45,604 nucleotides of DNA, taken from positions 1 through 45,604 of the forward strand of contig CADANT010000018.1 in assembly GCA_902789345.1 (NCBI GenBank). Reading direction: 5' to 3'. Position 1 is the first letter of the stretch. The number at the start of each line of letters is the position of its first letter. The notes under the pieces were generated by a model. It was not told where the DNA came from. It was given only the letters and a program-made list of their open reading frames with translations, and did not search any database. The DNA is from an uncultured Ruminococcus sp. (lineage in GTDB: Bacteria > Bacillota > Clostridia > Oscillospirales > Acutalibacteraceae). Positions 33,379-40,924 of the stretch are shown piece after piece. The position numbers and the translations under genes are program-made.

Positions 33379-33386
33379 AAATAATT

Positions 33387-33406
33387 TTGTCACACATATG
33401 CGACAA
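33387..33406. promoter_or_regulatory. Second-type operator, copy A
   Basis: TTGTCACACATATGCGACAA is a 7-6-7 imperfect inverted repeat (one mismatch). Its centre lies about 63 bases upstream of the start predicted from the TATAAT at 33448. A near-identical site occurs at 33518-33537. Confidence 0.6.
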
Positions 33407-33447
33407 AGCTGTAAATGTAATCAACTTTATTTTGCGCTGTTATTTGT

Positions 33448-33453
33448 TATAAT
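33448..33453 (+). promoter_or_regulatory. -10 element of a possible activator-dependent promoter
   Basis: A perfect TATAAT without a recognisable -35 at 17 bases. A weak -35 with a factor site centred near -63 is the pattern of an activated promoter of the CRP/FNR class I kind; this is inference. Confidence 0.4.
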
Positions 33454-33517
33454 GTCTATAAAAATGGTGGGTTTATGGGGCTAAACATTGTTTTTCTTGA
33501 TAACACACGTAAAAAAA

Positions 33518-33537
33518 TTGTCACACATCAGTGACAA
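33518..33537. promoter_or_regulatory. Second-type operator, copy B
   Basis: TTGTCACACATCAGTGACAA is a perfect 7-6-7 inverted repeat. It shares its first twelve bases (TTGTCACACAT plus A/C) with copy A almost exactly. Its centre is about 52 bases upstream of the start predicted from the TATAAT at 33568. Confidence 0.65.
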
Positions 33538-33545
33538 ACTCGTTG

Positions 33546-33573
33546 TTGCAAATAAAAACCCATATGCTATAAT
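33546..33573 (+). promoter_or_regulatory. Promoter upstream of the leader terminator
   Basis: TTGCAA (33546-33551) and a perfect TATAAT (33568-33573) with a 16-base spacer. The transcript would start near 33580, only about 14 bases before a terminator hairpin. Confidence 0.55.
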
Positions 33574-33593
33574 AGCCTTGCTTAAGGGGGAAA

Positions 33594-33622
33594 AGAGCTT
33601 CCGAAAGGAAGGTCTTTTTTTA
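33594..33622 (+). terminator. Leader terminator / attenuator with GAAA tetraloop
   Basis: AGAGCTTCC and GGAAGGTCT pair (one G-G mismatch) around a GAAA loop and are followed by a run of seven T. It lies inside the control region of the heme operon, between promoter 33546 and the GTTAG operators, so it may end a short RNA or attenuate readthrough. Confidence 0.7.
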
Positions 33623-33628
33623 GAGTAA

Positions 33629-33650
33629 TAAGTTAGCATAGACTAACTTA
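33629..33650. promoter_or_regulatory. Operator copy 2, TAAGTTAG-N6-CTAACTTA
   Basis: A perfect 8-6-8 inverted repeat with the same GTTAG/CTAAC core and spacing as the site before the DtxR-like gene; about 100 bases upstream of the first heme-operon gene. Confidence 0.75.
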
Positions 33651-33666
33651 TATATTTTAAATGTTT

Positions 33667-33700
33667 GTTAGTTTAAACTAACTATTGGTCAACATAATAA
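33667..33700 (+). promoter_or_regulatory. Operator copy 3 over the proximal heme-operon promoter
   Basis: GTTAGTTTAAACTAAC (33667-33682) is a perfect 16-base palindrome. It covers a possible -35 (TTTAAA, 33672-33677) that is 17 bases from TAATAA (33695-33700). Binding would block this promoter. The promoter call is weaker than the operator call. Confidence 0.65.
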
Positions 33701-33748
33701 CCGTTAATCGTTGATTAGAAATAACATTTGTCTGGGGGATATTTAAAA

Positions 33749-34249
33749 TTGAGAGATAAAATAAAAAATCATAAGGGAATATTTACGGCTGTTTTAATAC
33801 TACTACTGTTACTTGTAGGCGTTGTAACCGCAATAATTATTATGAATATGAATAATCAAGGCCCTGTAACCAGTGTTGACCACCATTTTGAACAGGGACA
33901 AACAAAAGAAACTGCCAAAAGCAGTGATTCAGACGACCCAGGAATAAAAATACCGGGTTACACAACCATTAAGATTCCGGCAAATCAAAAGGAAGTTGAG
34001 GTAGTTGTAACAAACCCAAACGAAAATAAAGTTTATTTTCAGGTTTCGTTTTTAATAACAAAAACGGGCGAACAGATATATAAATCCCAGTTGATTAAAC
34101 CGGGTGATTCACTATATAAAATTAAGCTGGATAAAGCGCTTAAAGCGGGCAAGTATGACATTACTGTAAAATATGATACCTTTGCAATGGACGCTGACTA
34201 TACACCAATGAACGGAGCGACATTGAATTGCAGCTTAATTGCCGAATAA
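33749..34249 (+). CDS. Membrane-anchored protein with beta-sandwich-like outer domain (unknown function)
   Basis: A 166-aa protein with an N-terminal membrane anchor (about 12-34), a short linker rich in Lys, Ser and Asp, and a ~100-residue outer domain starting IKIPGYTTIKIPANQKEVEVVVTNP and continuing with YKSQLIKPGDSLYKI and LKAGKYDITVKYDTF, which reads as an all-beta fold. TTG 33749 is the likely start because GGGGGA lies 9 bases before it; the frame is open from 33728. As first gene of the heme operon, 64 bases before the NEAT gene, it may tether or present the secreted NEAT protein. I do not recognise a named family. Confidence 0.75.
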   Translation: MRDKIKNHKGIFTAVLILLLLLVGVVTAIIIMNMNNQGPVTSVDHHFEQGQTKETAKSSDSDDPGIKIPGYTTIKIPANQKEVEVVVTNPNENKVYFQVSFLITKTGEQIYKSQLIKPGDSLYKIKLDKALKAGKYDITVKYDTFAMDADYTPMNGATLNCSLIAE

Positions 34250-34313
34250 ACAGGGATTTAATGCTATAAAGCGTTAAGCATATATAAAAAATTATAGAAA
34301 GAAGGAATTTCAA

Positions 34314-35243
34314 ATGAAGAAAATTCTATCAATCACTTTAGGTACAGCTATGGCTATAAGCATGTGCTGTATGCCTGCATATGCAACAAATGAAGTAAGC
34401 GATGGCAACTACACAGCAGATGTTCAGTTTATGAACGCAAGCAACCCAACTTCACCAAGTATGAGTTCTCCTATTTTTGCAAAAACAGCCGATTTAACAA
34501 TAAACGGTGATAATGCTGAGTTCTCAATTTATGTAGCTAACCCTGTACCATATGGTGATGGTATTACAAGCGAAAACGGCTCTGTTACAAACTGCAAAAT
34601 TACTGTTGATAATACAGCATATAACGGCACAGTTGATGTACAAAACACAAAGAAAATCTTTAGTGCAAGCACAGGACTTTTCAAAATTGAGGAGGGTGCA
34701 GAGCTTACTGTAGATACAGTTACATTTACTCTGCCAAAATCATCACTGGAATCTGATGATGTAAGCTATACACTGGATGTTCATGTAAACCCTATTATGA
34801 ACGCTGATGTATCACTTCTGCTAAAGGTTTCTAATATTGCAAAATCAACACCTGCTCCTGCACCTACAGAAGAAACAAATCAGAATATGACAGTTACCGC
34901 TGATGTTGAAGCTCCGGCTCCGTCATACATCGTAACAGTTCCAAGCTCTGTAGCTATGGGTACATTGTCAGCTGAAAATGACAATACAAAAACATATAGT
35001 GTAAAGGTTGAGGCTGCAAATATGGGCGATGGTTACCTAGACATTAGCACAGCCGCTACAGGCAAGCTAACCAGCGGAAGCAATACACTTGCATTCAGCA
35101 ATGCACTTTCCAACAACACGGGAATCAATGACAATGCAACTGTAACAGGTACACTAAAGGTTAATGCAAGCAATGTAGCTTCAGCCGCTGCCGGCAACTA
35201 CACAGGTACTGCAAACTTTGTAATTAGCTACTATGCTGCTTAA
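34314..35243 (+). CDS. Secreted NEAT-like heme-binding protein (hemophore candidate)
   Basis: A 309-aa exported protein with a signal peptide (1-25). Residues 30-176 match the NEAT domain pattern: DGNYTADVQFMNAS, SPSMSSPIFAKTADLTI, NAEFSIYVANPVPYG and VTFTLPKSSL...YTLDVHVNPIM. Met162 stands where NEAT domains have the first Tyr of YxxxY, and Val166 replaces the second. A short Pro/Thr/Glu linker leads to a second beta domain (about 190-309, SYIVTVPSSVAMGTLS, ending YTGTANFVISYYAA) that is also found at the front of the next protein. There is no membrane anchor or sorting signal, so it may be released as a hemophore or bind a surface partner. AAGGA precedes the ATG. Confidence 0.83.
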   Translation: MKKILSITLGTAMAISMCCMPAYATNEVSDGNYTADVQFMNASNPTSPSMSSPIFAKTADLTINGDNAEFSIYVANPVPYGDGITSENGSVTNCKITVDNTAYNGTVDVQNTKKIFSASTGLFKIEEGAELTVDTVTFTLPKSSLESDDVSYTLDVHVNPIMNADVSLLLKVSNIAKSTPAPAPTEETNQNMTVTADVEAPAPSYIVTVPSSVAMGTLSAENDNTKTYSVKVEAANMGDGYLDISTAATGKLTSGSNTLAFSNALSNNTGINDNATVTGTLKVNASNVASAAAGNYTGTANFVISYYAA

Positions 35244-35283
35244 TCAAAACTTTATTCCTTAAGAATAAATAATTAACGGTGGT

Positions 35284-35353
35284 TTAACGCACAAATTAAA
35301 GTTATGTATAAATTAATCCTTTTAATTTACCTCGCTTTAGTTTTGTGCGTTAA
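35284..35353. repeat. Long inverted repeat between the two NEAT genes
   Basis: TTAACGCACAAA (35284-35295) and TTTGTGCGTTAA (35342-35353) are perfect 12-base arms 46 bases apart, with further partial pairing of AT-rich sequence inside (AATTAAAG with CTTTTAATT). There is no T-run after it. It could be an mRNA stability or processing hairpin, or a small palindromic insert. Confidence 0.75.
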
Positions 35354-35389
35354 GTCCTATTATTCAGATATAAGAGAGGTGATGTATAT

Positions 35390-37255
35390 ATGAGGCATAT
35401 GCTCAAAACAATTTCTGTGGTGCTTTTACTGCTTATATGTTTTTCTTCTGCATATATTCCTGTTGTGTATGCACAAGAAAGGTCTATGCAAGTAACAGCA
35501 AATGTACCTACTCCTACATATTATGTGGAAATACCGCAGAAGGTTTCTTTTTCAAATCTTACAGGTTCAACCGATAGTGTGCATAAATACAATTTGTCGG
35601 TTGAAAGCAAGTGGTACAAACCGGGGTATATGGTAACCGTAACCGCCCCTAAAAGCATTTCTCTTGTAAATCAATTTGACCGTTCAAAAACGCTTACATG
35701 CTACAACAGTCTTAATTATGTAGAAGTAACAGGCTCAAAAAAATCGGTACATCCGGGCAGTCTTACAATAAAGGGCAAAGATGTTCAAAAGGCATCTGTC
35801 GGCAGCTACAACGGTTCACTTACCTTTAATATCAACTACAAAAAGCAACATTCAGACGGCTACGAAAACGGCAGATACAACAGCACAGTTCATTTTTACC
35901 AAGCTGCAAACAGTAATGCCCTTAGTATGTGTGACCCCATTTTTTGCCACACTGCCGACATATCCTTGACGGACGATGAAGTAACCGTAAGTGTTTATGT
36001 TGCATATCCTATACCGGCATTTTCCTCAATGGGTACAGATGGTACTATAAAAAATATGTATATGGTCTACAACGGAAAACGCTACAACGGCACTATGGAT
36101 ATAAGCTCAAAAATTGTAAAAACCTTTGATACAGCCGGTGAAATGTTTGGCATTAATTCCGAAGACAAGCTAACTACCGAAAAGCTCACAATTACATTAC
36201 CACGAAGTGCAATAGAAAGCTTTAAAAGCGGAATTGAAACCTCTGCTTATGTTAATGTAATGATGAACAGCGACCAAAGCTTTATTGTAAAATTTACTGA
36301 CCTTAAATTTATTGGCAGTAACAGCAACAATAACAACAATAATAATGGCAATCAAAACAGTAACAACAACTCTAACAATAATAACAATAATAATAACCAA
36401 AACAACAACGGCAACAGCAGTGACAACCCCAATAACACAGGCAATAACGCCAAAAGCAATACTGCAAACGGCAGTTCTGACATAAGAACAGCTACCTCTG
36501 GGAACTACACCTGTTCTGTAAGTATGAGAAAGGCCACGGATATTAACTCGCTGAGTATGTGCAACCCATTGTTTTATAAAAAGGCTGATATAGCCGTAAA
36601 CGGTGACAATGCAGAACTTACGCTGTATGTCATTGACCCGATACCAATGTACAATAAACTTGGAACACCACTTACCGATATTTCATTTTTAGCAAATAAC
36701 CAAAGCTTTGCTGCACAGATTAATTCCGCAAACAAAGAAAGCAAATACTTTGATTTTGCTGCCGGCTTTATAAATAATGCCGGAAATTATAATGCCTCAC
36801 CTGTTACAGTAACAGTACCTAAAAGTGCTGTTATAAACTCACAAAACGGCTCCTTAAAATGCCAAGCATATGTGGCGGTAGTGATGAAAACAACCCAAAG
36901 CTTTTATGTTGTATTGTCCGATTTCACCTCGGAAAACAGTGACGGAACAAGCAGTGCCGGCAGCAGCACACAGGGCAGCTCTTCAACAAAAAGCAGTGCA
37001 GGCACTAACGCTAAGAATAACAAGCTAAGCGGGGATAGTTCCGACAAAAGCAGTGCCGGCAGTAAGGAAAATTTTGATTCGTCACAGACAAATACAAACA
37101 CAAACTCATCTGATAACAATCAATCCGGCAACACCAATACTTTACCCAAGCAGTACAGCTTAGTTACAAACTCGTTATTCCCCGGGCTGGTATTTTTACT
37201 AATTACCACAGCAGCTACAGTGGGATATTACTATTACAAAAAGAGGTGCAAGTAA
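35390..37255 (+). CDS. Membrane-anchored surface protein with two NEAT-like domains
   Basis: A 621-aa surface protein. After a signal peptide (1-28) comes a beta domain (33-150; QVTANVPTPTYYVEIP) homologous to the C-terminal domain of the preceding protein. NEAT-like domain 1 is 158-307, an Asn-rich linker 308-352, NEAT-like domain 2 is 365-513, then a Ser-rich stretch and a C-terminal membrane helix (about 594-615) with basic tail. SM-C-D/N-P occurs at 179-183 and 389-393. The heme-ligand Tyr of YxxxY is replaced by Met292 and Met499, followed by Gln. It would hold heme at the cell surface and pass it inward to the Shp-like protein encoded next, whose gene begins one base after the stop. Confidence 0.85.
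   Translation: MRHMLKTISVVLLLLICFSSAYIPVVYAQERSMQVTANVPTPTYYVEIPQKVSFSNLTGSTDSVHKYNLSVESKWYKPGYMVTVTAPKSISLVNQFDRSKTLTCYNSLNYVEVTGSKKSVHPGSLTIKGKDVQKASVGSYNGSLTFNINYKKQHSDGYENGRYNSTVHFYQAANSNALSMCDPIFCHTADISLTDDEVTVSVYVAYPIPAFSSMGTDGTIKNMYMVYNGKRYNGTMDISSKIVKTFDTAGEMFGINSEDKLTTEKLTITLPRSAIESFKSGIETSAYVNVMMNSDQSFIVKFTDLKFIGSNSNNNNNNNGNQNSNNNSNNNNNNNNQNNNGNSSDNPNNTGNNAKSNTANGSSDIRTATSGNYTCSVSMRKATDINSLSMCNPLFYKKADIAVNGDNAELTLYVIDPIPMYNKLGTPLTDISFLANNQSFAAQINSANKESKYFDFAAGFINNAGNYNASPVTVTVPKSAVINSQNGSLKCQAYVAVVMKTTQSFYVVLSDFTSENSDGTSSAGSSTQGSSSTKSSAGTNAKNNKLSGDSSDKSSAGSKENFDSSQTNTNTNSSDNNQSGNTNTLPKQYSLVTNSLFPGLVFLLITTAATVGYYYYKKRCK
36317..36450. repeat. AAC/AAT trinucleotide-rich low-complexity tract (poly-Asn linker)
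   Basis: The coding strand here is almost only AAC and AAT codons with occasional AGC, GGC and CAA, encoding an Asn-rich spacer between two NEAT-like domains. Such triplet tracts can change length by slippage without losing frame. Confidence 0.85.
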
Positions 37256-38206
37256 ATGAATAAATTAATCAGCCGCCTTGCTTCGGCAGGCATTTGTGTG
37301 ATTATGTGTATATTTGCCTCGGTGCTTGTATATGCAGACAACAGCAGTTGCCAAACGGGAACTGCAAAAGGTTCTTATCGTGATCCGCAGACAAGTACCA
37401 TTGAAGACTCAGGCGGTGAAGCAAACTATGCTCTGGGACAATCTATGGTAGAAAATGTAGTGGGTGACAAAGCATTACTGGAACAGCAGGGAGATATTTT
37501 TTACCTTTCTTTGCGATTTAATTTAGCCAGCAATTTGTCAAAAATAGAGTTGGCAACTCAACAGCCAAACGAAAGCCAATGGACAACCGCACAAACTACT
37601 CAAACGTGTACAGGTGATGATAGTGTTGATTTGCGTATTCAGGTAAAATCTAAGGATACAATTGTAAAGGCAACCTGTTATGTAGACGCCATGGGACGAT
37701 CTGTAATATTTTTTATAACTGTTTCCGACTATACAGACGGCAATACCGCCGGCTTTGCAGAAGCAGAAAAAACAACTATACAGTCAAACACTTCACAAGC
37801 TCAACAAACCATTTCGACACAGTCAGGCTCTTCACAATCAGAGAATATTTTATCAGACGCACAAGGACTTACTGTAGGAACAAATTCCTCAGACACGCAA
37901 AGCACTGCACAAGATAATTCTCAGATTACCCCTACAGAAAATAGCAGTACAGCTCAAAACACCTCTGATAGTGGTGTGCAATCCGATACTCTTACCTTGG
38001 TAGGGGGAACATGGTGGCTTATTTTTGCTGTTGCGTTTTGCGGAAGTCTTTTAGCCGGACTACTCCTGCGTGTGCTTGATTACTTTATACTGAAGAAAAA
38101 GCCCAAAAATAGAACGGCCAACTCACAAAATCATAGCTTTGAAGACGAAAATGACGATATAAATATTACAGACTTAGACCTTTGGGGTGATGGCGATGAA
38201 AATTAA
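37256..38206 (+). CDS. Shp-type cell-surface heme-binding protein
   Basis: A 316-aa protein with signal peptide (1-27), a Shp heme-binding domain (about 38-165), a Ser/Gln/Thr-rich stalk, a membrane helix (about 250-272) and a charged cytosolic tail. The domain carries the family motifs TIEDSGGEANYALGQSMVEN and CYVDAMGRSVIFFITVSD. Met64 and Met146 line up with the two axial Met heme ligands known from streptococcal Shp. It would receive heme from the NEAT proteins and hand it to the lipoprotein whose gene overlaps it by 11 bases. It begins 1 base after the previous stop. Confidence 0.9.
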   Translation: MNKLISRLASAGICVIMCIFASVLVYADNSSCQTGTAKGSYRDPQTSTIEDSGGEANYALGQSMVENVVGDKALLEQQGDIFYLSLRFNLASNLSKIELATQQPNESQWTTAQTTQTCTGDDSVDLRIQVKSKDTIVKATCYVDAMGRSVIFFITVSDYTDGNTAGFAEAEKTTIQSNTSQAQQTISTQSGSSQSENILSDAQGLTVGTNSSDTQSTAQDNSQITPTENSSTAQNTSDSGVQSDTLTLVGGTWWLIFAVAFCGSLLAGLLLRVLDYFILKKKPKNRTANSQNHSFEDENDDINITDLDLWGDGDEN

Positions 38207-39044
38207 AAAGATAATTGCCTGTATTTCAGTTGCTTTAACAGCAACCGTTGCATTGTGTGGCTGTGTAAACCAAAATTCTTATGAAGCCGCAAGCAACGGG
38301 ACAACCCAACAGCCCAAAATAGCCGCTACAAGTGTTGCCGTTATGGAAATATGTCAGAAGCTTGACCTTGATTTAGTAGGAGTACCAAAATCAAGCCTTA
38401 CAGAAATCCCTTCAATATACTCAAATGCTGTAAGCTTAGGCAGTCCTATGAGTCCCGATATGGAGCTTCTGGCACAGTGCGATCCCGACTGGGTGCTTAG
38501 TCCTTCAAGTTTAATGAGTGACCTAAAGCCAAAATACGAGGCGGCAGGTTTGCAATATGCATTTTTAAACCTGACCAGTGTACAGGGAATGTACAAATCA
38601 ATAAGCCAAATGGGGGATATATTTAACAGAGAAGAGGAAGCGCAAAAGCTTGTTGACGATTTCCTGAAGTTTTATAACAGTTATAAAGACAGCCACAAGG
38701 GTAAGAAAAGTCCACAGGTACTAATACTTATGGGCCTGCCGGGTTCATATGTTGTTGCAACCGAAAATTCCTATGTAGGCTCCCTTGTGGAGCTTGCCGG
38801 AGGTACAAATGTATATTCCGGTACAGACGATGAATTTTTAAATGTTAATACCGAGGATATGCTCAAAAAGGATCCTGATATTATTTTAAGAACAGCCCAT
38901 GCAATGCCCGACAGTGTCAAAGAAATGTTTGCAGAGGAATTTAAAAGCAACGATATTTGGAAAAACTTTCGTGCAGTAAACAAAAATCAAGTATATGACC
39001 TGCCGTACGAAAGCTGTGGTATGAGTGCAAATTTCCGTTATTAA
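38196..39044 (+). CDS. Heme-binding lipoprotein (IsdE/HtsA-like), early stop near the C-terminus
   Basis: A class III solute-binding lipoprotein of the heme ABC transporter, with lipobox around Cys23. Met85 in GSPMSPDME and His235 in RTAHAMP correspond to the Met/His heme ligands of IsdE and HtsA/SiaA. The frame ends at TAA (39042-39044) after 282 residues in CGMSANFRY, but the same frame stays open and family-like after it (EALSAIDNILYAQNVDLK, stop TAG 39099-39101), giving an expected 301 codons. The early stop therefore removes the last helix. The product may still work in part. ATG 38196 is chosen since GGGGTG lies 6 bases upstream; it overlaps the shp-like gene. Confidence 0.85.
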   Translation: MKIKKIIACISVALTATVALCGCVNQNSYEAASNGTTQQPKIAATSVAVMEICQKLDLDLVGVPKSSLTEIPSIYSNAVSLGSPMSPDMELLAQCDPDWVLSPSSLMSDLKPKYEAAGLQYAFLNLTSVQGMYKSISQMGDIFNREEEAQKLVDDFLKFYNSYKDSHKGKKSPQVLILMGLPGSYVVATENSYVGSLVELAGGTNVYSGTDDEFLNVNTEDMLKKDPDIILRTAHAMPDSVKEMFAEEFKSNDIWKNFRAVNKNQVYDLPYESCGMSANFRY

Positions 39045-39119
39045 GAGGCTCTTTCGGCTATTGACAATATTTTATATGCCCAAAATGTTGACCTTAAATA
39101 GAAAGGGCAATGTACATAT

Positions 39120-40142
39120 ATGAACAAACAATCCATTACTAATTTCACAAAAGGCAGAGGACTAAAAAACCTCTTTCTGTTTTTAGTCCTGTTTATACTG
39201 CTGTTGGCACTTTTCTTTCTCTCGGTAAATACAGGCAGCATTAAGCTTGACTTTGTATAGCTTTTTAAAGGGTTATTTATTGAATATAATGCCGATGTGG
39301 CAACCGTGGTAAATTTGAGATTTCCAAGAATTATTATTTCTGTAATGGCAGGTGCGTCACTGGCTGTAGCCGGGGCACTCTTTCAGGCTGTACTGAAAAA
39401 TCCGTTAGCAGATCCGGGAATATTGGGTATATCCGGCGGAGCCGGCTTTTTTGCTGTTATAGCTACGGCACTTTTGCCACAGTTTTTCTTTGCCGCACCA
39501 CTTTTCAGTTTTATAGGCGGATTAATAGCCTTTGGTATGGTTTACGGTCTTGCGTGGAAAGGCAGTCTTTCTCCTTTAAGAATAATTCTTATTGGCGTTG
39601 CTGTAAATGCACTTTTCAGCGGACTTTCACAGGCGGTTAATTCTATGAGCGGCAGCACACAGTCCGGTGTAGCCTCAATAGTAGAGGGCAATATAACTAT
39701 GAAAACATGGGATGATGTACGAGTATTGGCTTTGTTCTGCATCGTTGGACTTGTACTTGCGCTTCTATGTATTCGTTGGTGTGACCTTATGGGCCTTGAA
39801 GACCGTACGGTAAGGGGCTTGGGTATAAATGTAAATCTTGTTCGACTTTTAGTAAGCATTACGGCTGTGCTTTTGGTAAGCGGCACTACTGCCATAGTAG
39901 GCCCAATAAGTTTTTTAGGACTGTTAGTACCGCATATAGGACGCATTTTCGTTGGTAGTGAACATAAATTCTTAATACCTTTTTCAACCCTTTTGGGTGC
40001 CTTCATATTTTTGGCAGCAGACACTCTGGGGCGTACTGTTGCATATCCGTATGAAATAAACGCCTCAATAATAATGTCTGTGGTAGGCGGCATTGCTTTT
40101 GTTATTCTGTTAAAAAGGAGTGACCACATAAGTGAAAAATAA
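39120..40142 (+). pseudogene. Heme ABC transporter permease (FecCD family) with in-frame TAG
   Basis: The reading from ATG 39120 begins MNKQSITNF and a first membrane helix (about 16-38), then meets TAG at 39258-39260 (codon 47) in SIKLDFV-stop-LFKGLFIEYN. The same frame continues without a break for 293 codons with all FecCD hallmarks: LRFPRIIISVMAGASLAVAGA, NPLADPGILGISGGAG, ISFLGLLVPHIGR and ADTLGR. A full protein would be 340 residues, the normal size. Restart at GTG 39297 has no ribosome site and would lose helix 1. Either a nonsense mutation, suppression or a base error explains it. Its end overlaps the ATPase gene by 11 bases. Confidence 0.85.
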
Positions 40143-40914
40143 TTCTTGCTTTAGTATAAAAAACCTTTCTTTCAGCTATGGAGAAAAGCGCATTTTTCAA
40201 AATTTGTCATTGGAAATTCCTTATGGAAAAGTTACTACTATTATGGGTGCAAACGGATGTGGAAAATCAACGCTTTTTCAGCTTTTAACCAAAAACGAGG
40301 TGCCCTCCTCAGGTGTAATAAGTCTGCAAAATCATAACTTATCCGGAATTGACCTAAAAAGCTTTTCAAAAAAAGTAGCAACTGTACATCAAACCAACAC
40401 TGCACCAAACGATATGACAGTAAAAAAGCTTGTTTCCTATGGTAGAGTACCCTATACAAGACTTGGTTTACCCATAAATCCTGAGCTTGACGAAAGAATG
40501 ATTAATAGGGCTATGAAAATAACCGGAATACTTCGCTTAAAAGGCCGCACAATTCAACAGCTTTCCGGTGGCCAGCGACAGCGTGCATGGATTGCCATGG
40601 CACTTGCACAGGGTACAAAAATCATTCTACTTGACGAGTCCACCACATATCTTGACATACGGTATCAAATCCAAATTTTGCGTATGATAAAGGCACTTAA
40701 CCAAAAGGCCGGCATTACGGTTGTTATGGTACTGCATGATATAAACCAAGCCCTTAGCTATAGTGACGAAATTATTGCACTGTCGTCTCATGGAGAACCG
40801 GTTGTGCAGGGACAGCCACAAGAAATTATATCTGAAGAAGTAATTAAAAAAATATACGGAATTGATTTAGCTGTAAAAAGAGTTAATGACAAGCCGTTTG
40901 TAATAACAGTTTAA
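40132..40914 (+). CDS. Heme ABC transporter ATP-binding protein
   Basis: A 260-aa cytosolic ATPase of the FecE/HmuV class that powers the permease encoded before it. Walker A is GANGCGKST (39-47), the Q-loop is in VATVHQTN, the signature LSGGQRQR is near 144, Walker B is IILLDESTTYLD and the switch His is in VLHDINQA. The start is GTG 40132 with AAGGAG 11 bases upstream. The gene is intact although both of its partners carry early stops. Confidence 0.93.
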   Translation: MKNNSCFSIKNLSFSYGEKRIFQNLSLEIPYGKVTTIMGANGCGKSTLFQLLTKNEVPSSGVISLQNHNLSGIDLKSFSKKVATVHQTNTAPNDMTVKKLVSYGRVPYTRLGLPINPELDERMINRAMKITGILRLKGRTIQQLSGGQRQRAWIAMALAQGTKIILLDESTTYLDIRYQIQILRMIKALNQKAGITVVMVLHDINQALSYSDEIIALSSHGEPVVQGQPQEIISEEVIKKIYGIDLAVKRVNDKPFVITV

Positions 40915-40924
40915 AAGGTGAAAA

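Noticed and set aside
36197..37119. Antisense open frames opposite the Asn- and Ser-rich coding tracts.
   Set aside because: They are by-products of the AAC/AAT and AGC repeats, with low-complexity Val/Ile or Leu/Ser products and no ribosome sites.
39042..39260. Recoding of TAA/TAG as sense codons in this genome.
   Set aside because: TAA and TAG end many other intact genes in the window, and the two interrupted genes use different stops, so a changed genetic code is unlikely.
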